The translations under genes and the position numbers were made by a program. Shown here piece after piece: positions 26,720-33,726 of a DNA stretch of 53,400 nucleotides. The DNA is taken from contig CANQMH010000002.1 of NCBI GenBank assembly GCA_947624865.1, forward strand, positions 1 to 53,400, read 5' to 3'. A model generated the notes under the pieces. It had not been told where the DNA came from and made no database searches. It was given only the letters and a program-made list of their open reading frames with translations. Source of the stretch: an uncultured Clostridia bacterium (GTDB lineage Bacteria; Bacillota; Clostridia; Oscillospirales; Acutalibacteraceae). Each line of letters opens with the position of its first letter. The first letter of the stretch is position 1.

Positions 26720-27544
26720 ATGAGTTGTAATCATGACTGTTCTTCTTGCTCGTCAGACTGCAAGGACAGGCAGCCTGCTGATTTGCATGAAAAGCTTAAC
26801 AAGTACAGCATTGTAAAAAAGGTTATAGGTATTGTTTCGGGCAAAGGCGGAGTAGGAAAAAGTCTTGTAACATCAATGCTTGCGGTAACCTTTAACAGAA
26901 TGGGCAAAAAAACAGCCGTTCTTGATGCAGATATAACAGGACCGTCAATTCCAAAGGCGTTTGGAATTAAAGAGAGATGTATGGGAAGCGATGAGGGGAT
27001 TTTACCCGTTTCGACCGAAGCCGGTATTGATATAATATCAATAAATCTTCTGCTTGAAAACGAAACCGACCCGGTTGTATGGCGTTCTCCGATGATTACT
27101 GGAACGGTTAAGCAGTTTTGGAGCGACGTTATATGGCAGAACATTGACTATATGTTCGTAGATATGCCTCCGGGAACAGGCGACGTACCGCTTACTGTAT
27201 TCCAAAGCATTCCGATTGACGGCATTGTTGTGGTGGCGTCACCGCAGGAGCTTGTTTCTATGATAGTTGAAAAAGCTGTAAAAATGGCAAATATGATGAA
27301 TGTACCGCTTTTGGGACTTGTTGAGAATATGAGTTATTTTGCCTGTCCTGACTGCGGAAAAAAATATTCATTGTTCGGCGAGAGCCATTTAGAGCAAATT
27401 GCCGAAAAATATAATACAAAGTTACTTGCAAAACTTCCGATAGACCCTGACCTTGCAAAAAGTGTAGACAGCGGCAGAGTGGAATTCTTTGAGGGAGGCT
27501 ATCTTGACGGTGCCGCAGAAGAGATTGAGAAGAGTATGAGATAA
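26720..27544 (+). CDS. mrp: Mrp/NBP35-family Fe-S cluster carrier ATPase
   Basis: This 274-residue P-loop protein belongs to the ApbC/Mrp group that delivers Fe-S clusters to apo-proteins in the cytoplasm. It has a deviant Walker A, GKGGVGKS, at residues 41-48, DADITGPS near 75, the VDMPPGTGD motif near 151 and the cluster-binding CPDC near 211. The N-terminus CNHDCSSCSSDC is a further cysteine cluster, as in some archaeal and clostridial members. The length is normal. Fe-S enzymes elsewhere in the window (PFOR, LeuC, fumarase) are plausible clients. It is monocistronic with a terminator. Confidence 0.93.
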   Translation: MSCNHDCSSCSSDCKDRQPADLHEKLNKYSIVKKVIGIVSGKGGVGKSLVTSMLAVTFNRMGKKTAVLDADITGPSIPKAFGIKERCMGSDEGILPVSTEAGIDIISINLLLENETDPVVWRSPMITGTVKQFWSDVIWQNIDYMFVDMPPGTGDVPLTVFQSIPIDGIVVVASPQELVSMIVEKAVKMANMMNVPLLGLVENMSYFACPDCGKKYSLFGESHLEQIAEKYNTKLLAKLPIDPDLAKSVDSGRVEFFEGGYLDGAAEEIEKSMR

Positions 27545-27579
27545 AGGAAAATTAAAAAATATTACAAATGAATATAAAT

Positions 27580-27622
27580 GAAAACGCCAAACCCATTGCG
27601 GAAGGTTTGGCGTTTTCTTGTT
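27580..27622 (+). terminator. Terminator of mrp
   Basis: A 14-bp stem (27580-27593 with 27604-27617) with a 10-nt loop is followed by TTGTTCTT. Confidence 0.85.
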
Positions 27623-27639
27623 CTTAAAAAATGAGGGGT

Positions 27640-27724
27640 ACAAGTGCGAACCTCCAAGTTGGTTCGCTTTGAGGAGGGTAGAACAATCATACTCGGACGG
27701 TTGCGGTTCCGTCTGATGAGTACA
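27640..27724. ncRNA. Structured intergenic element between mrp and lexA (unassigned)
   Basis: Two stable hairpins stand out in AT-rich DNA: GCGAACC/GGTTCGC (27646-27652 with 27661-27667) and an 11-bp bulged stem (27690-27700 with 27709-27722). A purine-rich GAGGAGGG lies between them and could pair with the CCTCC loop of the first. There is no promoter-terminator pair that fixes a transcript, and no family was recognised. It may be a small RNA, a leader or a repeat. Confidence 0.35.
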
Positions 27725-27784
27725 GTTATATTAAATACCACTTTTTTGAAAACTGTGTGAAATTAAGCTGAATATGTATTGAAA

Positions 27785-27878
27785 AACATCTGTTTTTACT
27801 ATGCTTTTTGAAAATATACAAAATATTTTACAAAAATAAAAACAAATGTTTGATTTTTCAAAGTTTATATGATATACT
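27785..27878 (+). promoter_or_regulatory. lexA promoter with two LexA-like boxes
   Basis: TTGATT (27850-27855) and TATACT (27873-27878) are 17 bp apart. AAACAAATGTTT (27840-27851), an AACN4GTT palindrome, overlaps the -35. A second AACN4GTT (27785-27794) lies 56 bp upstream. Both resemble weakened Gram-positive LexA operators and suggest autoregulation. Confidence 0.5.
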
Positions 27879-27901
27879 TTGCTTGAAGGGTGTGTGACGT
27901 T

Positions 27902-28492
27902 ATGAAGCCTTTAAGTAAAAGCCAGCAGAAAATATTAGATTATCTCAAGAAATGTTCCTCTGACGGCAGAGTTCCTTCGGTACGAGAAATTTGCGCCGAA
28001 ACAGGACTCAGCTCTACCTCAACGGTACATCATCATCTTAATGCGCTTGAGGAAAAGGGCTTTATAATTCGTGAACACGGTGTCAACAGATGTATTCAAA
28101 TCAGCGGAGAAGAAAAGTCTGTAGGCGTTCCTGTGCTTGGCAGAGTAGCGGCAGGTTATCCTATTCTTGCTGTTGAAGATATTGAGTGTTATGTTCCCGT
28201 TCCTGAAAGTCTTAAACGCGGCAGAGAGCTTTTTGCGCTCAGAGTTCAGGGAGAAAGCATGATTAATGCCGGAATATTGGACGATGATATAGTGGTTGTA
28301 AACCGTACACCTGTCGCGGAAAACGGAGAAATTGTGGTTGCGTTGGTGGGAGATGAAGCAACCGTAAAGAGGTTTTATAAAGAGGACGGTCATTTCAGAT
28401 TACAGCCCGAAAACGACAGTTTTGAACCGATTATTGCCGATGAAGTTGTGCTTCTTGGCAAGGTTATCTCAGTAATAAGATATATGGAGTAA
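27902..28492 (+). CDS. lexA: LexA repressor, SOS response regulator
   Basis: This 196-residue protein has an N-terminal winged helix (LSKSQQKILDYL, VPSVREICAETGLSSTSTVHHHLNAL) that binds SOS operators. The C-terminal self-cleaving S24 domain has the cleavage site RVAAGYP (A84-G85), catalytic Ser119 in QGESM and Lys156 in EATVKR. RecA filaments on damaged DNA trigger cleavage. The ATG at 27902 is chosen because the protein then begins MKPLSKSQQ, as in the family; a GTG at 27890 overlaps the ribosome site. It is monocistronic. Confidence 0.96.
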   Translation: MKPLSKSQQKILDYLKKCSSDGRVPSVREICAETGLSSTSTVHHHLNALEEKGFIIREHGVNRCIQISGEEKSVGVPVLGRVAAGYPILAVEDIECYVPVPESLKRGRELFALRVQGESMINAGILDDDIVVVNRTPVAENGEIVVALVGDEATVKRFYKEDGHFRLQPENDSFEPIIADEVVLLGKVISVIRYME

Positions 28493-28554
28493 TTTACATT
28501 AAATATGTTTAGGCTTGTTGCTGAACCTTATAAGTTTATATAAATTACAGCAGG

Positions 28555-28585
28555 GGTATGCGGCAAAAATCCGCATACCTTTTTA
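28555..28585 (+). terminator. Terminator of lexA
   Basis: A 9-bp GC-rich stem (28555-28563 with 28571-28579) is followed by TTTTTAT. Confidence 0.88.
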
Positions 28586-28831
28586 TATGCTTACATTAAA
28601 ATATATAATAAGGAAATAATGTGTTTATGGAAAAGCTCAATTAAAACAGTTTTTTTTACGAATGCGGTGTAATGCTTAGTGCCGGGCATTAGCATTGATG
28701 ATGATGCAGGCATAAAAAGTGCTTTTTAGCAGTATAATGGGTTATTGACCGAAATCAATTTGAGTTGTATAATCTAATTTATATAAGGTTATATACCTCT
28801 TATGCAAAGCTATAATTGAAAGGATAATTCT
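28586..28831. other. Gap between lexA and the LOG-family gene
   Basis: This gap holds the promoter region of the LOG-family gene (AT-rich, no clear -35/-10 pair). A short inverted repeat, AAGGT-TATAT-ACCTC (28786-28800), lies about 30 bases before the start codon. No coding sequence was seen. Confidence 0.35.
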
Positions 28832-29428
28832 ATGAATATATGCATATTCGGCTCTTCAAGTGAACAAATAGATAAAGAATACCTTAATACAGCCGAAAGT
28901 CTCGGGAACTCCATCGCACAAAAAGGGTACGGAGTAATTTTTGGCGCAGGAAAATACGGGGTTATGGGTGCGGCTGCACGAGGAGTATCATCAGCAGGAG
29001 GCAGGTTAATAGGAGTAAGCCCGAAATTCTTCATTGAAATGGAAGTAATATATGAAAAATGCTCCGAAATAATATACACCGAAACAATGCGGGAGCGCAA
29101 AGCTATTATGGAGGACAAATCGGACGCTTTTGTAGTTTGCGCAGGCGGAATGGGCACATTTGAGGAATTTTTTGAGGTGCTCACCCTCAAGCAGCTTCAC
29201 CGTCACACAAAACCCATAATTATATATAATGTAAACGGATATTACAATTCATTGATTGCAATGATGAAAAATGCGGTAAAAGAGAATTTTATGAGTGAGG
29301 AATGTAATAAGCTATATACCATTGCATACAGCGAGAAAGAAATTTTTGAACACCTTGAGAATTATAAGCCGTATTCTTATAATAAGTATGATTTTTCAGG
29401 TTTGGGAAAGGAAGATAAAAATGGCTGA
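28832..29428 (+). CDS. LOG-family nucleotide phosphoribohydrolase-like protein
   Basis: This 198-residue Rossmann-fold protein is of the LOG/TIGR00730 type, formerly called lysine decarboxylase-like. Signature segments are GAGKYGVMGAAARG near residue 36, MRERKAIM near 88 and AGGMGTFEEFFEVLT near 109, equivalent to the PGGxGTxxE active-site motif with Pro replaced by Ala. Members hydrolyse nucleoside 5'-monophosphates to the free base and ribose phosphate; the bacterial role is unclear. It overlaps the next small gene by 8 bases. The start follows AAAGGA. Confidence 0.87.
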   Translation: MNICIFGSSSEQIDKEYLNTAESLGNSIAQKGYGVIFGAGKYGVMGAAARGVSSAGGRLIGVSPKFFIEMEVIYEKCSEIIYTETMRERKAIMEDKSDAFVVCAGGMGTFEEFFEVLTLKQLHRHTKPIIIYNVNGYYNSLIAMMKNAVKENFMSEECNKLYTIAYSEKEIFEHLENYKPYSYNKYDFSGLGKEDKNG

Positions 29429-29594
29429 CAACTGCGAATTATGTGCTCATTATGTTGCTGACGACGAGTTCGGAGATTATTGCAGTATAAACCTTGATGA
29501 AGATGAAATGGAGCGATTTCTTAGGCAAAACGCAACTCAATGTCATTATTTTCAGTTATATGACGAATATAAAATTGTAAAAAAGCAGAATTAA
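29421..29594 (+). CDS. Small DUF6472-like protein
   Basis: This 57-residue protein has CELCAHY near the N-terminus, a further Cys in DYCSIN, the acidic run LDEDEMERFL and CHYFQLYDEYKIVKKQN at the end. The pattern of four cysteines with NLDEDEM and DEYKIV fits the DUF6472 family of Clostridia, probably a small metal-binding protein. The ATG at 29421 has AAGGAAG upstream and overlaps the LOG gene, so the two are cotranscribed. A longer in-frame start at 29295 lies within the LOG gene and is rejected. The function is unknown. Confidence 0.75.
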   Translation: MADNCELCAHYVADDEFGDYCSINLDEDEMERFLRQNATQCHYFQLYDEYKIVKKQN

Positions 29595-29660
29595 AAAATA
29601 TAATATAAATTTTTGTAAAAGTAACAACATTAAAATATTGTTTTTTATCATTTTAACTCT

Positions 29661-29690
29661 AACCCCCTTTGTTTTAAGGGGGTTTTTTAT
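29661..29690 (+). terminator. Terminator upstream of the surface-fibre locus
   Basis: A 9-bp stem (29661-29669 with 29676-29684), C-rich then G-rich, runs into TTTTTTAT. It isolates the fibre locus from the LOG/DUF6472 operon. Confidence 0.92.
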
Positions 29691-29986
29691 ATATAGTAGG
29701 CAATAATAGTTTTTTAAAAAAATTATGGACAAAAAAGTCGTTTTGCAAAAATTACATATTTATTTGGACATTGTAATCATATCAATGCATTATGCACAAA
29801 TGAAGAATAAATATCTTGTCGAATTATACGAAATTTTGAAACACAGTTGTTTTATTATTGATTTTTAATAAAATTAAGTATAAAATAAACATAGCATTTA
29901 CAAGAATTTTGTAATTTTTAGTATAACTTTGTCGAAAGATTTTAAATGTTGTATGAGAGTATTTTAAGGATTAGGAGTGTTGGGCA
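29691..29986 (+). promoter_or_regulatory. Promoter/leader region of the surface-fibre locus
   Basis: This is about 300 bases of AT-rich DNA without a gene. TATAAA (29879-29884) and TATAAC (29922-29927) are possible -10 boxes, but spacing to the nearest -35 candidates (15 and 19 bp) is poor. GGACAAAAAAGTCG at 29727 resembles one half of the agr-type operator. A ribosome site, AAGGATTAGGAG, precedes the first gene. Confidence 0.4.
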
Positions 29987-30799
29987 ATGAGCTTTTACAA
30001 CAAAATCGTTGATCGTATAATCAACGAAAAAGTTCCCCAAAAAAAACGTAAGCGGTTAATTATATTTATTGCCATAATAACTCTCCTGTCTATGACAACG
30101 GCAACCGTGGCGTGGTTTACGGTAAATACATTTGCAGGTGTTGACAACCTTGATATGCACATCAGTGTCAGCGCACAGCTGAAAGTGGGAATGGAAAATT
30201 ACGGCAAAGACCTTGAGAGATATACAAAGGTAATCACAAATGAAATGATTGACGGTTATCTTGCAAAAGACAATGCAAGACTTAAGGATATGGTGCTTGA
30301 CCCTGTTACCACGTCTAACGGCACACGTTTTACCAATCAGCGCGGAACAGTAAGAAAAGCAAACGACCGTTCTTATCTTGAGTTTGAGTGTTATTTCATA
30401 GCTACGGAAGAAATGTGGGTTCATCTCACTACCGAGAGCACTAAACAGGGCAATGATGACGGAACCAAGGTTACAACAACATCAACAGGAGCAAAAGCAG
30501 ACGTAGTAAACTGCACGAGAGTTGATTTCTCAACCGAAACAAACGGAACCGCTATTTACGAGCCTAACCGCGGCACTCCCGTAAACGGACAGAGTACGTT
30601 TGATTTGCCGTCGGGAACAATGCGATATTCCGACAGTACAAGAATTTTTCATTTGGAAGAACTCACCCCTACAAAGGTAACAATAAGGCTTTGGATCGAC
30701 GGTGAAGATCCTCAGTGCGACGATGATGTTCAGGACGCACAGCTTTCAGTTCAGCTTGGCTTTATCGGCTGTGATGAAAACAACCAGCCTATATCTTAA
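29987..30799 (+). CDS. SipW-dependent surface protein 1 (TasA/camelysin-like signal)
   Basis: This 270-residue exported protein has a basic cytoplasmic N-terminus (about 23 residues), a hydrophobic segment and then T-A-T-V-A-W-F-T near residue 40, the signature of SipW-processed fibre proteins such as TasA, TapA and CalY. The mature part of about 230 residues is predicted to be mostly beta strand. It ends with VTIRLWIDGEDPQCDDD, a motif (W-x-E/D-G-x-D-x-E/Q-C) shared with two neighbouring proteins and, without the cysteine, with a third. It is the first gene of block 1, so it may be a minor, anchoring or base subunit. It has no sorting signal. Confidence 0.8.
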   Translation: MSFYNKIVDRIINEKVPQKKRKRLIIFIAIITLLSMTTATVAWFTVNTFAGVDNLDMHISVSAQLKVGMENYGKDLERYTKVITNEMIDGYLAKDNARLKDMVLDPVTTSNGTRFTNQRGTVRKANDRSYLEFECYFIATEEMWVHLTTESTKQGNDDGTKVTTTSTGAKADVVNCTRVDFSTETNGTAIYEPNRGTPVNGQSTFDLPSGTMRYSDSTRIFHLEELTPTKVTIRLWIDGEDPQCDDDVQDAQLSVQLGFIGCDENNQPIS

Positions 30800-30887
30800 A
30801 AATCAAGACACACTAAACAACATTTATTAATTAAATCTTAACTGATTAAAAATCCCAGTAAAACTACAATAAAGCGGAGTGATAAAA

Positions 30888-31694
30888 TTGTTCGGAAAAA
30901 AGAAAGCTAAAATTGAACAGCCGATTACTCCGGAGGAGCTTAGTCGTCTTAATGATAAGAAGATGGCAGACGCGGAAATTGAGCATTTTCATGTAAAGAA
31001 TGACTCAATTGAAATTGTAAAATACAAAAAACGCAGAAAGCTTTTAAGCTTAATTCTTTCAATTTGTCTTATTATTCTGCTGATTTTGTTTCTCGTTTCA
31101 ATGCTTTTAACCCAGTGGGGCGACTTAATTATAAGCGTTGATTCTCCTGCGGTGAAGAAAGGCATTGTACTCAGTGAAGACCCCGAGTTCAAAACACAGG
31201 GCGCTGCGCTTTCTGCAAAGCAGGTTGACGACGTTACTAACATTACATATTCGTGGCTTCCCATCGACCTTGACACAAGCAAAAACGGCGAACACAACGG
31301 CGATAATTATTTAGCTTACACATTCTATTGTAAAAATAACGGTCAGGTTGCTCTTGATTATGACGCAACGCTTGAAATTATGGGTGTTGCAAAATCTGCC
31401 GACGAGGCAACTCGCGTTATGGTTTTTAAGAACGGCAAGCCGTCAATATTCGGTAAAGGCAAATACAATGACCGCAATACCGCTGAAACCGACTGCACCA
31501 AATTTGAGACTGACACACGGGTTATGTCAACGTCAACAGAAGATTTTAAGGTAGATGATGTTGATAAATATACAATTGTTATCTGGGTTGAGGGCAATGA
31601 CCCTGAATGTATTGATGACATCCGCAACGGTCATGTCAGAATGAGAATGTTGTTCAGCGTGCGTGATGACGAAACTACTGCACCGGCAGATTAA
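30888..31694 (+). CDS. Membrane-anchored fibre-associated protein 2
   Basis: This 268-residue protein has a basic N-terminus (MFGKKKAKIEQ), about 50 cytoplasmic residues, one membrane helix (LLSLILSICLIILLILFLVSML, about 50-72) and an extracellular domain. It lacks the A-W-F cleavage site of its neighbours (it reads LLTQWGD), so it may stay anchored. It nevertheless carries the family C-terminal motif IVIWVEGNDPECIDD. TTG at 30888 is chosen because GGAG lies 8 bases upstream; the GTG at 30879 overlaps that site. A role as membrane base or assembly partner for the fibre is inferred. Confidence 0.72.
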   Translation: MFGKKKAKIEQPITPEELSRLNDKKMADAEIEHFHVKNDSIEIVKYKKRRKLLSLILSICLIILLILFLVSMLLTQWGDLIISVDSPAVKKGIVLSEDPEFKTQGAALSAKQVDDVTNITYSWLPIDLDTSKNGEHNGDNYLAYTFYCKNNGQVALDYDATLEIMGVAKSADEATRVMVFKNGKPSIFGKGKYNDRNTAETDCTKFETDTRVMSTSTEDFKVDDVDKYTIVIWVEGNDPECIDDIRNGHVRMRMLFSVRDDETTAPAD

Positions 31695-31719
31695 CTGTCA
31701 GGCAGTTGCAAAAAGAATA

Positions 31720-31813
31720 TTAAAATCGGTATTACGTGCGAAAGCACTGATATATAACAAAAAATCCCTATGGTGTTTTAGGGACAAAAAATTATTTTAG
31801 GAGGAATTTCTCA
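31720..31813 (+). promoter_or_regulatory. Structured leader of the probable major subunit
   Basis: Two small hairpins lie between genes 2 and 3: GTGC-GAAA-GCAC with a GNRA tetraloop (31735-31746) and TCCCTA/TAGGGA with an 8-nt loop (31765-31784). A strong AGGAGG site follows. There is no T-tract, so they may stabilise the mRNA or mark a processing site that raises expression of gene 3. Confidence 0.45.
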
Positions 31814-32614
31814 ATGAAAAAATCATCAAGAAAGAGATTATTAATCTCTTCAATAGCAATGCTTTTAGTTGCTATGGTTGCTCTTGGAACAGCAACATTC
31901 GCTTGGTTCACATCAAGCACAACTGCTACAGCAAACGGTATTAATGTAAAGACTATTAAGGCATCAAAGCTTGAGATTTCAAAGCTTAACAAGGTATGGG
32001 GTACTACTGTAGCTTACGGCGTAGATCAAGCTGTATATTTACCTGTTTCTACAAATAATGGTACTACTTGGTTTACTGCTAACGCTACAGCAAAGGATAA
32101 CTATTTGGCTGATCAAGAAAAGGCTGCTGAAAATGTAAGTGCTAAACAGCCAAACATTTATTACTTTAGTGAACAGCTCAACGTTAGAAATAGCGGTGAG
32201 GCAGCTGTTAATAATGCTAAAATTACATTTTCATTGTCAGACGCTACAAAGCCCGATTATATTCGTATTGCTTTAGTTCCTGTAACAGATACTGAAGAGA
32301 ATACAGATCAACTCCCAAATCCAGCATCAGCTGAGACTTTTATGCAAAATATTTTTGCTAACGATGCTACATCATATAAGGCTTTGACAGGAACGGATGT
32401 ACAAAGCAATCTTTCAGAGGACATTACACCAAAAACTACTTATGAAGTAACACTTGGTGAAGGTGGTACATTAAATCCAGGCCAGACACAGTATTATAAC
32501 CTTTATGTATGGTTTGAAGGTCAGGATGCAGAATGTATTGATAACAACGCAGGTGCTTCAATTGGTAATATCACATTTACTGTACAAGGTGAAACAGCAA
32601 GTCAGACTCCATAA
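31814..32614 (+). CDS. Probable major SipW-dependent fibre subunit
   Basis: This 266-residue protein has a short classical TasA-type signal segment (MKKSSRKRLL, hydrophobic core, GTATFAWFTSSTTATANGI). The mature region is rich in Ala, Thr, Asn and Ser, and has YFSEQLNVRN-type strands and the C-terminal motif YVWFEGQDAECID. The compact size, simple composition, best ribosome site of the locus and T-ending codons resembling highly expressed genes suggest the main structural subunit. It is followed directly by a SipW-type peptidase, the usual gene order for this protein class. No sorting motif is present, so assembly would be non-covalent or by strand exchange. Confidence 0.82.
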   Translation: MKKSSRKRLLISSIAMLLVAMVALGTATFAWFTSSTTATANGINVKTIKASKLEISKLNKVWGTTVAYGVDQAVYLPVSTNNGTTWFTANATAKDNYLADQEKAAENVSAKQPNIYYFSEQLNVRNSGEAAVNNAKITFSLSDATKPDYIRIALVPVTDTEENTDQLPNPASAETFMQNIFANDATSYKALTGTDVQSNLSEDITPKTTYEVTLGEGGTLNPGQTQYYNLYVWFEGQDAECIDNNAGASIGNITFTVQGETASQTP

Positions 32615-32670
32615 CTATAGCAAATGTTATTTAATTTAACCTATTAAGACCCATTGATTGGAGACCCCTT

Positions 32671-33414
32671 ATGAAACAAGCGTTAAAAAGAATATTCAAT
32701 ATAATTATTGATGTAATTGTTGTATTGATTTTAGCAGTGTCAGTTCTTATTGTTACACTGTCTTTAACATCAAAATCATCAGGGGTCCCCAATATTTTCG
32801 GCATAGCTCCCCTTAACGTTCAGTCAAGCTCAATGGAAGATACATTTAATGTAGACGATCTCATATTATGTACGGTTACAAATGATCCGTTTTATGAATA
32901 TAAAAAAGGTGACATTGTTACTTTTCCAATTGAGATAAACGGTGAAAATCGTCTCAATACTCACCGAATTGTTGAAGTGATTAAGGACGAAAACATCACC
33001 TATTACAGAACGCAGGGAGACAATAAACTAACAAATCCCGAACCCGATAATGATCTTCAAACTTCTTCGAGGATTGTTGCCAAATATACAGGCAAAAGAA
33101 TTCCGGGAGTGGGATATATATTCAGCTTTGTCAGAACTCAGCTCGGATTTTTTCTTTGCGTTCTGCTTCCTATGATTTTTTTCTTTGTCTATGAGGCAGT
33201 CAGGGTAATAATGAATGTCATTGCCTATAACAAGGAAAAAGCGGTTGAAGAGGCAAAGGCGGTTGTCAGTAATTCTGAACTTACAGAAGAGCAGAAGAAA
33301 AAAGCAATTGAAGAGTACCTTGCGTCAATTGGAGAAAAGCAGAGCGGCATAACGGAAAATGAGCCTACGGTACAAACACCTGCCGAAAGCGATAATTCCA
33401 ACTCTGAAGATTAA
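32671..33414 (+). CDS. sipW: SipW-type signal peptidase I, copy 1
   Basis: This 247-residue membrane protease has an N-terminal helix (about 11-32), catalytic Ser54 in QSSSMED and, instead of the bacterial lysine, His98 in NTHRIVEV, the hallmark of the ER/SipW subgroup. The GD-motif TQGDNK, near 112, follows. A second helix lies near 155-180. The C-terminal cytoplasmic tail is charged, with KAVEEAKAVV and TEEQKKKAIEEYLASIGEKQ helices. It should cleave the A-W-F signal segments encoded around it. It ends gene block 1, before a strong hairpin. Confidence 0.92.
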   Translation: MKQALKRIFNIIIDVIVVLILAVSVLIVTLSLTSKSSGVPNIFGIAPLNVQSSSMEDTFNVDDLILCTVTNDPFYEYKKGDIVTFPIEINGENRLNTHRIVEVIKDENITYYRTQGDNKLTNPEPDNDLQTSSRIVAKYTGKRIPGVGYIFSFVRTQLGFFLCVLLPMIFFFVYEAVRVIMNVIAYNKEKAVEEAKAVVSNSELTEEQKKKAIEEYLASIGEKQSGITENEPTVQTPAESDNSNSED

Positions 33415-33465
33415 AGCTGTTTTTAAAATTTTAATTTGTCCCTAAGCACTTGGGTGCAGTTTTAA

Positions 33466-33526
33466 GTAACGTAGATATTTCTTTTCCGTGCAACAGCGGA
33501 AAAGAAATATAATGTTACATTTTTAG
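33466..33526 (+). terminator. Long hairpin/terminator ending fibre block 1
   Basis: A perfect 14-bp stem (33475-33488 with 33497-33510), extended by GTAAC/GTTAC (33466-33470 with 33514-33518), is followed by ATTTTTAGG. The T-tract is modest, so read-through to block 2 is possible. Confidence 0.75.
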
Positions 33527-33726
33527 GTTTACGATTAGTTATTTGTTATCACATATTAGCAATTATATCCCCAGCAAATTATTAATAAATCAGGCAGTAA
33601 TATTACCTGATAAAAAATTATAACAAGGCAAAACCGTCTTGAAAAATGAAGGGTTTACATTACAAAATTAAGTATATTAATCTATTTAATAAATAGCAAT
33701 AGATTTTTTTAAGGAGACGAAGTACC
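33527..33726 (+). other. Leader region of fibre block 2
   Basis: No gene is visible. A perfect 10-bp palindrome, GTAATATTAC, sits inside CAGG...CCTG (about 33590-33612). AT-rich promoter-like DNA and AAGGAG (33711-33716) precede the GTG start of the AAA+ gene. Confidence 0.4.

Noticed and set aside
27422-27643. Minus-strand reading frame over the mrp terminator and 3' end
   Set aside because: It lies antisense to mrp, crosses the terminator hairpin and has no ribosome site.
31765-31784. Terminator between genes 2 and 3 of the fibre locus
   Set aside because: The stem is only 6 bp, and an A-rich rather than T-rich tract follows.
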